NCBI GenBank assembly: GCA_030609325.1
Contig: JAUWCL010000012.1
Coordinates: forward strand, 1 to 64,000
DNA length: 64,000 bases
Source: Candidatus Krumholzibacteriota bacterium
GTDB lineage: Bacteria; Krumholzibacteriota; Krumholzibacteriia; Krumholzibacteriales; Krumholzibacteriaceae
Direction of reading: 5' to 3'
Of this stretch, positions 8,733 through 17,821 are shown piece by piece. Each line of letters opens with the position of its first letter. The first letter of the stretch is position 1. The notes beneath the pieces are model-generated. The model made no database searches. It was given only the letters and a program-made list of their open reading frames with translations, and had not been told where the DNA came from. The position numbers and the translations under genes are program-made.

Positions 8733-9031
8733 GATCGGTCAAATGCCTTTCTTTCTTTCTGACTCATATCACGGGCTGAGATTACTCTGATTAGTCCGTT
8801 TCTAATAGTAAAGGCGATGAATAGTCTCCTGCCCGTATCAGTTATACCTAAAGCATAGCATCTTGGTTCTCGTTCAGAATGTTGTTCATCCAATCCCGAA
8901 ATCATCGGACTGTTGAAAAATACCTGCTCACATTCTGAAGCTGATACACCGTGTTTTTCCCAGTTCTTGAGCAGGTTCCCCTCGTCCCATTCAAACCCTT
9001 CCCACACCAGGATCCCGATTTTCTTTAGCAT
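8729..9031 (-). CDS. brnT: BrnT-family ribonuclease toxin
   Basis: A 100-residue DUF497/BrnT protein: FEWDEGNLLKNWEKHGVSASECEQVFF, then GITDTGRRLFIAFTIRNGLIRVISARDMSQKERKAF. BrnT has a RelE-like fold and cleaves RNA when free of its antitoxin. The toxin comes first in the operon, as usual for BrnTA. The pair is AT-richer than the carbohydrate locus on one side and the GC-rich block on the other, in line with horizontal acquisition. Confidence 0.9.
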   Translation of the reverse strand: MLKKIGILVWEGFEWDEGNLLKNWEKHGVSASECEQVFFNSPMISGLDEQHSEREPRCYALGITDTGRRLFIAFTIRNGLIRVISARDMSQKERKAFDRS

Positions 9032-9112
9032 AACACATGTATATGTTTGTAATATACTTTTGTCAAGGGCTTTGTTTCTTGTTAAGAGGGCTGACAGATT
9101 ACCAGGCAGGCA

Positions 9113-9718
9113 TCAATCTGCGGCCATCCCGATCACGAACAGCGCCGTCGTGACCAGCAGGAGCAGCGGCATCAGGAAATAGATACGCTCCTGCGACAGA
9201 AGCGGCCTGTCCATCCTGAGAAATGCGAGCAGCAGGCCGGCGAGCCCATTGACGGCGCTGCCGAACCCGATCAGTGCGAAGAGAGGCGGTGTGGTGCCGC
9301 TGATACTGAGGATCAGGGGTACTGCGAATATCACCAGGCCGGCTATCCCGTGTACCGATGCCAGCGCGATGGTGGCTGCCCTGCCCGTGTCGAACATCCT
9401 CGTGACCACGATGAGGATAAAGCCCGTTACCGCGAAAGCAGCATAGGCTGCATGGAATCGAGGCAGGTATATCGAGATTATCCCTATGGACAGGCTAAGG
9501 GGTATGAGGGTCGCTGCAACCACGACCATCCTGTGGCCGAGGATGTCGAATCCGAAGAGGATCAGGAGGAAGCAGAAAAGGATGATAGCGCCGAACGCGA
9601 TCGTGAAATAGAGCGACGGCCAGAATCCGTAGCCCTCCAGGCCTTTTATGATCTGGTAGCCCGCCAGGTGTGCCGCCGCGAGCAGGACCAGGCGGTCGAG
9701 GATCGATATCTTCTTCAT
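9113..9718 (-). CDS. Hypothetical polytopic membrane protein beside ctaB
   Basis: A 201-residue, strongly hydrophobic protein with about six predicted membrane helices (for example FTIAFGAIILFCFLLILFG and AAFAVTGFILIVVTRMF) and short charged loops. No recognisable catalytic motif or family. Its start overlaps the stop of the prenyltransferase gene at 9715-9718, so it is probably co-translated with it and may act in the same membrane pathway. The last helix and the stop lie near 9113 with no obvious truncation. Confidence 0.7.
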   Translation of the reverse strand: MKKISILDRLVLLAAAHLAGYQIIKGLEGYGFWPSLYFTIAFGAIILFCFLLILFGFDILGHRMVVVAATLIPLSLSIGIISIYLPRFHAAYAAFAVTGFILIVVTRMFDTGRAATIALASVHGIAGLVIFAVPLILSISGTTPPLFALIGFGSAVNGLAGLLLAFLRMDRPLLSQERIYFLMPLLLLVTTALFVIGMAAD

Positions 9719-10614
9719 TTAAGCGTTCCGAGGACGAGCATCAGCATCGAGCCGAGCATGTAGAGGGATGCGTACCTGAACAGCCCGAAGTCCACCCTGT
9801 CCGACGGCCGGTAGATACTGAAGACGGCGAGTCCGATTATGCCTGCCGTGAGAACGGAGAGCAGCCTGATGTAGCCCCCCTCGAGGCCCAGCGCGAAGCA
9901 CCCGAGGGCGATCGAGGAGGCGGCGCCTATGCACGACAGGGCTATTACAATACGGGTCCTACTGCGTCCGTAGACCTGGGGGAAGGTCGGGATGCCGGCG
10001 CGCCGGTAATCGTCGTGATGCCCGGCGGTAAGGCTGAAGGTAAGGATGTGGGTGGGGATCCAGAGCAGGATCGAGACGGCGAGCAGGATGCCGATATAGT
10101 CGATCGTTCCCGTGCCCAGAACGCGTCCGGCCAGTATCGGCATGCCTCCCGAGATCCCCCCCCAGATTATCGACCAGGCCGTCCTGCGCTTGAGCCACAG
10201 GGTATATACAATCACGTCGGTGAACAGACCTGCGAATACCACCAGCCCGTATAGGATCGACAGGGAGAAGGCCCAGATCAGGCCGGCCGAGGAGAGGGTA
10301 AGCCCGAGGATCATCGCCTCTTCATCGTTAATCTTTCCCGCCGGGAGGGGGCGTCGTGCGGTGCGGCTCATCCTGGCGTCGATGTCGCGGTCGAAGACCA
10401 TGTTGAGCACGGTGCTGCCGCTTATGCAGAGGGCGAGGCTTCCCAGGAGCCCCGCGATCGTTTCCCAGCTCAACACGCCCGGCCGGGAGCTGACATATCC
10501 GGCGAACCCCGTGATCAGCAGGAGGGCGATCTGCCTCGCCTTTATCAGGGTGAGATAGAGGGTGAGCCTCTGCCCGATCGATCGTATCGCAGGCGCTGTA
10601 TTCATATCCCGCAC
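9715..10614 (-). CDS. ctaB: UbiA-family prenyltransferase, heme O synthase-like
   Basis: A 299-residue membrane enzyme with about nine helices. The first Asp-rich site NMVFDRDIDARMSRTARRPLPAG and the second-site stretch HHDDYRRAGIPTFPQVYG match protoheme IX farnesyltransferases, which convert heme B to heme O with farnesyl diphosphate. The GTG at 10614 follows a TGAGG-like ribosome site at suitable distance; the ATG at 10605 is the alternative. No oxidase subunits are in the window, so the assignment to heme O rather than another UbiA substrate rests on these motifs. Confidence 0.82.
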   Translation of the reverse strand: MRDMNTAPAIRSIGQRLTLYLTLIKARQIALLLITGFAGYVSSRPGVLSWETIAGLLGSLALCISGSTVLNMVFDRDIDARMSRTARRPLPAGKINDEEAMILGLTLSSAGLIWAFSLSILYGLVVFAGLFTDVIVYTLWLKRRTAWSIIWGGISGGMPILAGRVLGTGTIDYIGILLAVSILLWIPTHILTFSLTAGHHDDYRRAGIPTFPQVYGRSRTRIVIALSCIGAASSIALGCFALGLEGGYIRLLSVLTAGIIGLAVFSIYRPSDRVDFGLFRYASLYMLGSMLMLVLGTLK

Positions 10615-11024
10615 TCTCTAAGCCTCACCCGGTGGCCTTCGAGCCATCTAGTTCCGCTTGACCCTCCCAGGTTCGGGTAAATAAAGCCCGCTCGTACCAT
10701 TATTCAGAAACTATACATCTTCGAGAACGATTCTCCATGAAATTCTTATCGGAATTACAGGTTTTTCGATTGAGTGTTTCAGGCTCACGACGACCCGCGA
10801 AGACACCGCGGATACCACAGTTCCCGTAAATCGCACAGGTCTACCGATATTGTGCTTGGATGGAGCCTCAACTGGACTCCTCGGTCGCTATCCTGTTACA
10901 CTTCTCCCCGTTAATGTCCTTCATGTATTATGCGTGAGCGAGGATAAAAGGGATGTTCTCTCGCTGATGGTTCGCTCCATATGGATTCGATCAGCACAAT
11001 CTATTTCTGAAGGGGACAGACATC
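10615..11024. other. Gene-free stretch between ctaB-like gene and the RCC1 remnant
   Basis: About 410 bases between two divergently transcribed units. It must hold the promoters of both, but I see no convincing -35/-10 pair, terminator hairpin or conserved RNA. The only firm site is AAGGGG shortly before the start codon at 11025. Open frames here are short and without ribosome sites. Confidence 0.5.
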
Positions 11025-11622
11025 ATGAAACGAAGTGGATCAGTCTTGGGTCTGATGTGCCTGTGTATATTCCTCCTCGGCACAAGTCTCGTACACGGGC
11101 AATCCACCGGATCCATCGCAGGATGGGGCCAGTATGTTTTTGTCGAACCTGAGGTGCTTGATAGTCTCGCGGCGGTTGCCGGGGGCGGGCATCACAGTCT
11201 TGGGATAAAGCGCGGGAATTCTACTGCCGTCGCATTCATGATCAGTGATTGAATCGGGGAAGGAATATCGCTACGTGGTAGCGGCCCTCACGCTGGATGG
11301 TCGTGAGATACGATCACTCGAGGTGGTCGCTCGCAGCATAGTTCCGCCGATGGCGCTTTATCAGAACGTCCCAAATCCTTTCAATCCTCGAACGACGATC
11401 GGATATTCCCTGCCAGGCTCAGAGCACGTAAGGATTGATATCTACGATCTCGCGGGGCGTCTCGTGCGGAGGCTCGTTGACAGGCCCATGGAGGCGGGCC
11501 GGCATCAGATCGAGTGGAACGGTGGGGACGCCAGGGGGCGAACGGTAGCTTCGGGTGTGTATTTCTATCGGTTGACCGCGGGTAAGCAAACGTCTGCGAA
11601 AAAGATGATTCTTTTGAGATGA
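11025..11622 (+). pseudogene. Broken secreted RCC1-repeat protein with FlgD-like C-terminal domain
   Basis: The 5' part (11025-11252) encodes a signal peptide (MKRSGSVLGLMCLCIFLLG..., cleavage near VHGQ) and part of one RCC1 blade: GWGQYVFVEPEVLDSL, then AAVAGGGHHSLGIK. The frame then stops. A second frame overlapping at 11245 encodes a fibronectin-like strand pair (ESGKEYRYVVAALTLDGREI) and a FlgD-like sorting domain to 11622 (YQNVPNPFNPRTTIGYSLP, then ASGVYFYRLTAGKQ). RCC1 proteins normally have seven or more repeats. The two ends therefore look like what is left after an internal deletion that also shifted the frame. No homopolymer lies at the junction. An assembly collapse over repeats is the alternative. 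Confidence 0.75.
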
Positions 11623-11671
11623 GTGGATGGGTTAACTATCCACTATTCGAACGAAGTGGACAATATCGTGG

Positions 11672-12619
11672 TCAATCATCTGTAACGAAGCATTCCCGCG
11701 GGACGAGTCCTTGCTCCACGAGCCAGGAGATCATCGTGTTGCTGATCAGCCTGTGGAATTCCTCTTCCTGTATCGAGACGTGGCCTGCGTCTATCCATTT
11801 CACCGTCTTCGGCTCGCCCGCCGCCTCGTGCAGGAGACGGCTGCACCGTTCGGGGATCCGCGGATCCTGTGTGCTGCTTATCATCAGCAGGGGACGGGGC
11901 GAGATGTCGCCGATGTATTTCATCGGTTCGACCGGAGAGACGAGAACGGCACCGAGCCAGCCGGCGGGCTTCGCGAGCCAGCGCGGTATGTCGTGGCTCG
12001 CGCCGAGGATCGACTGGATGTCGCCCGCGCCGTATATTATCACCGCGGCTGCGGGACGGTCGTCGATCGCCGCGTGGGCGGGGATGAAGAAGGTGCCGAG
12101 GCTGCCGCCTATGACGATGATGCGGCCGGGGTCGACGTCGTCCCTTTCGAGGAGATAGTCGACCGCTGTCATCACGGCCGGCGCCGTGTCGATCACTGCG
12201 CGGCGGATGCGAGGCACCGATCCGATGAACTCGAGGGTGCTCATCCTGCTCATCTTGCCTTCGTACGGGTAGTCGAGTGCCAGCAGGACGATCCCTCGCG
12301 TGTTGTGGATGTATTCGAGGGTCTTCCTGCCGGTGCGCAGGCCGCCCAGGATGAGAAATGCGGGGCGCAGGCCGCCCTCTTCGGCCGGGACCCTGAGGAA
12401 TCCGTTCGTCCTGACGCCGGTGGAGCTCTCGAGTGTCACCTCGAAGAGGCGGTGCCCTTCGCTCTCCCCGACGAGATACTCCCCCGTCTCGACGAGCCTC
12501 CCGCGGCGCTCGAGGAAGCGCCCCGTGTAGTCGACCGACCGGTATATCTCGCCGGTGATATATATGGCGAGCATCAGGATGGCGAGCGCGAGAAACGATA
12601 TCAACAGCCGGCGTTTCAT
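11672..12619 (-). CDS. Membrane-anchored alpha/beta hydrolase
   Basis: About 315 residues from the ATG at 12619. An N-terminal membrane anchor (RRLLISFLALAILMLAIYITG) is followed by an alpha/beta hydrolase domain. Nucleophile elbow GGSLGTF with Ser, acid Asp in ISSTQDPRIPE and His in WIDAGHVSI form a complete triad. An upstream in-frame start at 12670 would only add a short unsupported leader. The substrate is unknown; the anchor places the enzyme on the periplasmic face. It is convergent with the broken RCC1 gene. Confidence 0.82.
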   Translation of the reverse strand: MKRRLLISFLALAILMLAIYITGEIYRSVDYTGRFLERRGRLVETGEYLVGESEGHRLFEVTLESSTGVRTNGFLRVPAEEGGLRPAFLILGGLRTGRKTLEYIHNTRGIVLLALDYPYEGKMSRMSTLEFIGSVPRIRRAVIDTAPAVMTAVDYLLERDDVDPGRIIVIGGSLGTFFIPAHAAIDDRPAAAVIIYGAGDIQSILGASHDIPRWLAKPAGWLGAVLVSPVEPMKYIGDISPRPLLMISSTQDPRIPERCSRLLHEAAGEPKTVKWIDAGHVSIQEEEFHRLISNTMISWLVEQGLVPRECFVTDD

Positions 12620-12716
12620 GGCTATATCGTTGCCTCCAGGAGAGATCGTCAGAATAATGGCCCCGCTCATTATACAGGCGGCTCATGACAACACAACAGG
12701 GGGTTTTCAGCGAAAA

Positions 12717-12902
12717 ATGGTCCTGCTTCGCCGAGGAATCGTGTCAGTAAATCACCTTTACTTATTGATAACGATTGCAGTGCTCGTACTGCTTCTTGCT
12801 TCACCTCTATCGGCCTGGTTCGCCCAACTGGCTTTTTCCGTCGAGCGACGGCTCGACCGGGGATCCAACCTGCTAGCGAATAATCCGGATCTTAACACTT
12901 GA
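12717..12902 (+). CDS. Possible small single-pass membrane protein
   Basis: A 61-codon frame with one strongly hydrophobic segment (HLYLLITIAVLVLLLASPLSAWF) and a charged C-terminus. AGGGGG lies about 13 bases upstream of the ATG, rather far for a ribosome site. It ends inside the -35 box of the MazEF-like promoter. No family recognised. It could be a remnant or chance. Confidence 0.3.
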   Translation: MVLLRRGIVSVNHLYLLITIAVLVLLLASPLSAWFAQLAFSVERRLDRGSNLLANNPDLNT

Positions 12903-12926
12903 CAATGGTATGACTATAGTTATACT
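12899..12926 (+). promoter_or_regulatory. Sigma-70-type promoter of the MazEF-like pair
   Basis: TTGACA at 12899-12904 and TATACT at 12921-12926 with a 16-base spacer. The predicted transcription start (about 12932-12934) coincides with the GTG start codon at 12934, so the message would be leaderless. Confidence 0.65.
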
Positions 12927-12933
12927 TACAGGT

Positions 12934-13176
12934 GTGAAGACTGCTATATCCATACCGGACACACTGTTTATTGCCGCCGAGCGGCTTGCGAAACGGCTGG
13001 GGGTCTCCCGAAGCGAGCTTTACCAGCATGCGGTACGCTCTTTCATCGATCAGCACAGGGCGGACGGCGTCACCGAATCACTCGATGCGCTTTATGAAAG
13101 CGAAGGCATATCGAGCGAGCTCGATCCCGTTCTCGAGCACCTTCAGGGCGCTTCGATCGCGAAAGAGGACTGGTGA
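12934..13176 (+). CDS. Ribbon-helix-helix antitoxin of a MazEF-like pair
   Basis: About 80 residues, starting at GTG 12934 (KTAISIPDTLFIAAERLAKRLGVSRSELYQHAVRSFI). The ATG at 12910 is unlikely because it overlaps the promoter -10 box and adds a non-conserved leader. A ribbon-helix-helix fold binds operator DNA; the acidic C-terminus (ESEGISSELDPVLEHLQGASIAKEDW) is the toxin-wrapping part. It stops one base into the toxin start (TGATG), so translation is coupled. Confidence 0.85.
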   Translation: MKTAISIPDTLFIAAERLAKRLGVSRSELYQHAVRSFIDQHRADGVTESLDALYESEGISSELDPVLEHLQGASIAKEDW

Positions 13177-13514
13177 TGCAGAGAGGAGAGATCTGGTGGG
13201 CGGGGCTGCCTGTACCTGGAGGATCAGGTCCGGGATATCGGCGCCCCGTATTGATTGTTCAGGCCGATGCGTTTAACCGCAGCAGGATCGGCACGATAAT
13301 CGCCGCCGCGATATCATCCAATCTCCGGCTGGCAGAGGCTCCGGGCAACGTGTTTCTGGGCCGCCGGCAGAGCAGGCTTCCGAAGGATTCCGTGGTAAAT
13401 ATATCTCAACTTGTCACGCTGGACCGGAAATACCTCTCCGGCAGAGTCGGCAAGCTCTCACTAAAACAGATGTCTGCCGTCGACGACGGGCTGAGACTGG
13501 TCCTGTCCGTATAA
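13176..13514 (+). CDS. MazF/PemK-family endoribonuclease toxin
   Basis: 112 residues from ATG 13176. Family landmarks: QRGEIWWAGLPVPGGSGPGYRRPVLIVQAD, the strand SRIGTIIAAAISSN, PKDSVVNISQLVTLDRKYL and a helical end. MazF toxins cut single-stranded RNA at short sequences. Length is normal and the frame intact, so the module is probably functional. A 150-base gene-free stretch follows before the convergent exopolysaccharide locus. Confidence 0.9.
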   Translation: MQRGEIWWAGLPVPGGSGPGYRRPVLIVQADAFNRSRIGTIIAAAISSNLRLAEAPGNVFLGRRQSRLPKDSVVNISQLVTLDRKYLSGRVGKLSLKQMSAVDDGLRLVLSV

Positions 13515-13664
13515 CGGTTCGAACCGGTTTTATTTCGCCAGTATCATCCGGCCGGACGACTGGCGAGCTGCGGTGTTCGTGATACAGGTGATGCCCCCGT
13601 GCCGCTGTTTGCCTCTCAGGCAGGTGGCCTGGTGCAGCGATTTTGAGGATTTTGGAGCGGCGGA

Positions 13665-14102
13665 TCAGTTCTTAAGATCCCACCATCCGTACCAGTTGAC
13701 GTAGATGAGCGCCTTCTGGTCCGTGAAGTCGTTCCCGCCGAGAACACGCTTCTCCCACGTGTACTCGACGCCGAGAGAGCCGGAGAGCCCGGTGTGCACG
13801 AATGTGTCGAGGGAGATACCGACAGCCGGTCCTATCAGGTTGTTCCAGTCGTATCCCTCAGTGTCCCACTTATAGCGCAGTTTGGCGTAAGTGTTTATGG
13901 ACGTATCGCCCCATTTTGCGAGGTCGATTCCTTGCTTGATCCAGCCGTCGAGGACGAGGTTCTCCGAGCCTTCCCTGGGTATCTCGTACCTGAGTTCTCC
14001 CCAGGTAGCTCCGCGCAGGCCCGCGATCTCGGCGCGGGCTTCGCCTGCGCCCGCGACCATCACGAGCAGGAGCAGCAGCGTTCCACCGATAAACCGGTTC
14101 AT
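13665..14102 (-). CDS. Exported protein similar to the C-terminal domain of NfrA
   Basis: 145 residues from ATG 14102, with a signal peptide (MNRFIGGTLLLLLVMVAGAGEARA). The mature part is rich in alternating aromatic strands: YAKLRYKWDTEGYDWNNLIGP, GISLDTFVHTG, GVEYTWEKRVLGG and YVNWYGWWDLKN. This resembles the C-terminal beta domain of NfrA, an outer-membrane partner of exopolysaccharide synthesis. It lies two bases from the GT39-like gene and closes the operon that starts with a GT2 synthase, so a role in export or anchoring of that polymer is likely. The similarity is by eye only. Confidence 0.65.
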   Translation of the reverse strand: MNRFIGGTLLLLLVMVAGAGEARAEIAGLRGATWGELRYEIPREGSENLVLDGWIKQGIDLAKWGDTSINTYAKLRYKWDTEGYDWNNLIGPAVGISLDTFVHTGLSGSLGVEYTWEKRVLGGNDFTDQKALIYVNWYGWWDLKN

Positions 14103-14104
14103 TG

Positions 14105-15517
14105 TTATCTCCTTCCGAATACGAGGGCGTGTGTCTCGCCCCACGAATGCTCTATCGTAAAGTCCTCGAGCAGCGTGCAGTCGCTGTCCAGGATGTCCCG
14201 GAAGCGCTCGCTCGGGTAATGCTTTCCGTAGTAGTCGTCCTCGCAGATGACGAAATCGACCCGCTCGTCGAGCCTGCGGCCGTCCCCGTCCCCGCGTATG
14301 AACCAGGTGATGTGATCGAACCTCGCGCCGGGGTACTCAGACTCAAGGGCATACTCGTACATCACTCCGTCCCAGCCGTTCGTAGCCACGGTCATACCGT
14401 CGAAACCGTTGCGGCTGAGGTATTCGATGACGGGGGTGACGTCGGGATGCTGCTTCTCGAGCCACCTGAGGTTGTTGATCCCGTACGCCCACACGATGGT
14501 GATGACCGAGACGGTGAAGAAGACCTTCACCGCGCGGCTCGTCTCGCGCATCGAGAAGAGATGGGCGATGTGATCGATCCCCATCGCCCCGGCCGGGGCG
14601 AGGAATATGATGGCAAACACGACGTTTTTGTTCACCGAAGTCTCCGCCCTCGTGATGATGTGGATCAGGAGGATCGGCGTCGATACGAGAATGAGCAGGG
14701 CGGCAAGACGCCTGTATCTCTCGTGGAAGAGACCGAAGGCGGCGAGCAGGTAGGCGAGCGAGAGCCAGCGGAAGGTCCAGTCGAAGATCGTCGCGAGCGG
14801 CAGGCTCGAGACCTCTCTGGCGTTCTCGATTTGATAGATCACTTGCGGATTGGGCGGATACGGAGAGAACCAGAAGAACATCGTCATGAATACGGTCAGA
14901 GGCGCGAGGGCGAAGAGGATCGCATTCATCACGCCGTGCCTGAGTATCACGTATATGAGAAAAACCGGGATGAACGCCGGCAGGAGGTATTTCGTGATGG
15001 CCGAAAGGCTGAGCAGGATCGTCGCCGTGACGAGGGCGGTGGCCTCATACGCGGGCGAGCCGGCCCTGTGCGCGGCCACGGTCATCAGGAACGCCCCCCC
15101 GAGGAAGAGGGCGGCGGTCATGTCGTAAGTGGCCAGCTTCATCAGGTAGAGCGCCTGGCCGGAAAACATGAATATCGCCGCCGCAAGGAGACCGAGGTCT
15201 TTCCCGGCGAGAATCCTCGTGGCGAGGTAGATGCATACGGTGAGAGCGAGCCCGAGGATGATGTTCATGATGCGGGCGCCGTAGAGCCCGCCGAACGCAT
15301 CGCCGAACGAGGCGAGGAGGGGCCAGGTCATCACCGAACCGGTATGCGCCGGGCAGCCGGGACAGTATTCGCCGGCCGCTAGCTGGCGTCCCATCACGAT
15401 GTGGTACGCCTCGTCGACGAAGACCGAGTTGTAGTCGATCTTCACGAGGCTGATGACGAGGCCGTAGGCGAGGACGCCTGCAAGGAGGATGTAATGTATC
15501 CTGCTCGATCTCTTCAT
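14105..15517 (-). CDS. GT39-like membrane glycosyltransferase (GT-C fold)
   Basis: 470 residues with about ten membrane helices. The first periplasmic loop has VFVDEAYHIVMGRQLAAGEY, the acidic motif typical of lipid-phosphosugar-dependent GT-C enzymes (PMT/ArnT type). A soluble C-terminal domain follows (NNLRWLEKQHPDVTPVIEYL...). Such enzymes transfer a sugar from a polyprenyl-phosphate donor to a periplasmic acceptor. The start overlaps the GT2 stop by 4 bases, so it is translationally coupled and probably decorates the polymer of that synthase. Confidence 0.8.
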   Translation of the reverse strand: MKRSSRIHYILLAGVLAYGLVISLVKIDYNSVFVDEAYHIVMGRQLAAGEYCPGCPAHTGSVMTWPLLASFGDAFGGLYGARIMNIILGLALTVCIYLATRILAGKDLGLLAAAIFMFSGQALYLMKLATYDMTAALFLGGAFLMTVAAHRAGSPAYEATALVTATILLSLSAITKYLLPAFIPVFLIYVILRHGVMNAILFALAPLTVFMTMFFWFSPYPPNPQVIYQIENAREVSSLPLATIFDWTFRWLSLAYLLAAFGLFHERYRRLAALLILVSTPILLIHIITRAETSVNKNVVFAIIFLAPAGAMGIDHIAHLFSMRETSRAVKVFFTVSVITIVWAYGINNLRWLEKQHPDVTPVIEYLSRNGFDGMTVATNGWDGVMYEYALESEYPGARFDHITWFIRGDGDGRRLDERVDFVICEDDYYGKHYPSERFRDILDSDCTLLEDFTIEHSWGETHALVFGRR

Positions 15518-17727
15518 TCCACCAGCTCTCCGATCTGGTCGGCGATCTTCACGAGGTACTTCGCCGACTCGCTTTCCGGCTCGTCGAACTCGATCCCCAT
15601 CAGCGCCTCGGGGAAATCCTCCACCGGCAGTCCTGTCGTCCGGGCCACCTTCCCGTCGAGCTCGACTATATCCTGACCGACGATGACCATGATCTTCACA
15701 GGGCTTTCAGGCTCCACGGGGATCTCGGTCGCGATCAGGCAGCCCGTCTCCGATACGTTTCGTATCGCCGAATATCTCGGCCTGCTGTCGCCGTTCGTCA
15801 CGACGGCGGGCAGCCAGGACCGGACCCTTCGTGCCCTCTCGGGCAGGTCCTCGTCTTTCTTCAGCCGCCTGTCGAGGTGGGTCTCGTACCGCGTTGAAAA
15901 TTCGCTGAGGAACTTCGACACAGACGAGGAGGAGAGATACCTCGTCAGGCGGTCCCTTCGCGAGCGCGGCATGCCGTTGAGCTTGATGCCGAGCCTCGAT
16001 GCGAGGTGCCCGTTCGCCTTCACCGTTCTGCTGTGCGTGATGTATCCTTCCGTCTCTATGTTCCCGCCGGGGAGGATCAGTTCGAGGCCGATCTTTCGCA
16101 CGGAAGGAGCCTTCCCGATCGTCATTATCGAGATGCCCTCTTGGGTGAGGTTGTCGGCGACGGCGATGCGCTTCTCGCGCCCCTCGCCGTTCTCATACCT
16201 GTAGAACATCGGGATGCTGTCGGGGATGCGGAAATTCTCCCTCTTCTGGGAGGATTTCTTGCGAGCGTACAGAATGATCCCTATCCCCAGGCCTGTGTTG
16301 TAGAGGGCCCAGAGACTGTTTACGGCTATTATGAACTCGTCGCTCCGCTTGCCGAGCAACAGGAAAGTGAGCGCCCAGATGATCGCCGCGATGCTGGCGA
16401 GCACGACAAGGATCTGCGGGGTGAGATACCTGCCCGATGATGCGCCGCTTCCCTTGGGGGTGACCGCAAACTTTCGCGACCTCTTCGGCAGCAGGAATGC
16501 GAAGAGCGAACTGATGTAGGTGAGGAACTTGCCCATGCTGAACTGCTCGAGCAGGAGGTTCCCTCCGTATCCCCTTCCCATCTCGTTGAACGCGTATATC
16601 GATATCGCGTAGTACGGTATGAAGTGGAGGAGGTACTTTATGTCGAGCGCGTGCATCGGCAGTATGCCGGTAAACAGGATGATCGGCGGGGTAACGTAGA
16701 AGATCAGTTTCTGGAATCCCTCGAACGGGTAGATCAGGCTCGCGAGGTAGCAGAGGCGCTGCGGGAAGCTCAGCCCCTTGATGAAGAACGGATTAGCCTT
16801 GAAGAAGACCTGCCATCCGCCGAGGCCCCAGCGCCGCCGCTGAATGTGGAAGGGGACGATCGTCTCGGCGGCTATGCCGTAGGCCAGCGGCTCGTTGTGG
16901 TAGACCGAGCCCCATCCTTCCGACTGCAGCCGGATCGAAGTCATCATGTCCTCGGTGATCGAGCCGGTGGCGAAACCGTCGATGTCGTCGAGGGCCTTCC
17001 TCCTGATGATCGCGCACGTGCCGACGAAATAGGCGGCGTTCCAGTGGTCCCTACCGGGCTGGATGATGTAATAGAAGAGCCCCTGCTCTGCCCAGATGTA
17101 CTTCTTTTCGGGCGAGACGCGGTGCTGGAACGAGTCGATGTTGTAGAACTCCTGCGGTGCCTGAGCGAAACCGAGCTCGTAGTCCTTGAAATACCCCAGC
17201 AGGCGGTCGATGAAATGGGGCAGGGGAGCGTGGTCGGCGTCGAAGACGGCGACGAACTCCGCCTCGGAGTGCTCGAGGCCGAAGTTGAGGTTACCCGCCT
17301 TGGCGTTCTCGTGCTCCCCGCGGGCGAGATAGACGCAGCCCAGCTCTTCACAGAGCTCGCGGACCTCGTCGCGGCCCCCGTCGTCGAGGACGAGGGTCCT
17401 GTGCGGGTACTTCAGATCGTTGCAGGCGAGCAGCGTCTTGCGGAGGACCTCGACGGGCTCGTTGATCGTCGGTATGAGGACGTCTACGGTGCGGCCCTCG
17501 AGCGGCTCGGGAGCCTCGCGCGTGGTCGGTTTCCAGACGGTGAAGTAGAAGAGGAGCGTGGTGAAGAATCCGAAGACCTCGGCGCACCACAATGTCCACG
17601 AGAAGAAGAGAGCGTTCGGATTGAACGTCTCCGTGACCCGCCAGTAGAGGTAGTAGATCGTTACGGCGACCGCCAGTACGGCAACGACTCGCCTGAGGCG
17701 CTCGCCTTTCAGGTTCCTGAAGTCCAT
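15514..17727 (-). CDS. BcsA-like GT2 polysaccharide synthase with two PilZ-like regions
   Basis: About 737 residues from ATG 17727 (a TTG at 17742 is possible). Two N-terminal helices precede a GT2 domain with DDGG, FDADHAPLPHF, SITEDMMT and the processive-synthase motif IQRRRWGLGG. Several membrane helices follow. After them comes a PilZ-like region with RENFR and DNLTQEG (Thr in place of the usual Ser). A second PilZ-like region near the C-terminus has IRNVSETG matching NxSxxG but no clean RxxxR. The protein would polymerise a nucleotide-sugar and extrude the chain, switched on by c-di-GMP. The polymer is not identified; bcsB, bcsC and bcsZ are absent nearby. Confidence 0.88.
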   Translation of the reverse strand: MDFRNLKGERLRRVVAVLAVAVTIYYLYWRVTETFNPNALFFSWTLWCAEVFGFFTTLLFYFTVWKPTTREAPEPLEGRTVDVLIPTINEPVEVLRKTLLACNDLKYPHRTLVLDDGGRDEVRELCEELGCVYLARGEHENAKAGNLNFGLEHSEAEFVAVFDADHAPLPHFIDRLLGYFKDYELGFAQAPQEFYNIDSFQHRVSPEKKYIWAEQGLFYYIIQPGRDHWNAAYFVGTCAIIRRKALDDIDGFATGSITEDMMTSIRLQSEGWGSVYHNEPLAYGIAAETIVPFHIQRRRWGLGGWQVFFKANPFFIKGLSFPQRLCYLASLIYPFEGFQKLIFYVTPPIILFTGILPMHALDIKYLLHFIPYYAISIYAFNEMGRGYGGNLLLEQFSMGKFLTYISSLFAFLLPKRSRKFAVTPKGSGASSGRYLTPQILVVLASIAAIIWALTFLLLGKRSDEFIIAVNSLWALYNTGLGIGIILYARKKSSQKRENFRIPDSIPMFYRYENGEGREKRIAVADNLTQEGISIMTIGKAPSVRKIGLELILPGGNIETEGYITHSRTVKANGHLASRLGIKLNGMPRSRRDRLTRYLSSSSVSKFLSEFSTRYETHLDRRLKKDEDLPERARRVRSWLPAVVTNGDSRPRYSAIRNVSETGCLIATEIPVEPESPVKIMVIVGQDIVELDGKVARTTGLPVEDFPEALMGIEFDEPESESAKYLVKIADQIGELVE

Positions 17728-17821
17728 GGCACAGATGCTCAATTATTGAAGTTGGATCCTCAGGTCTGGGAAACAATCGATCGCTGTGCGATTCCCGCTG
17801 CAACCCTGGACCCAATTGTTC

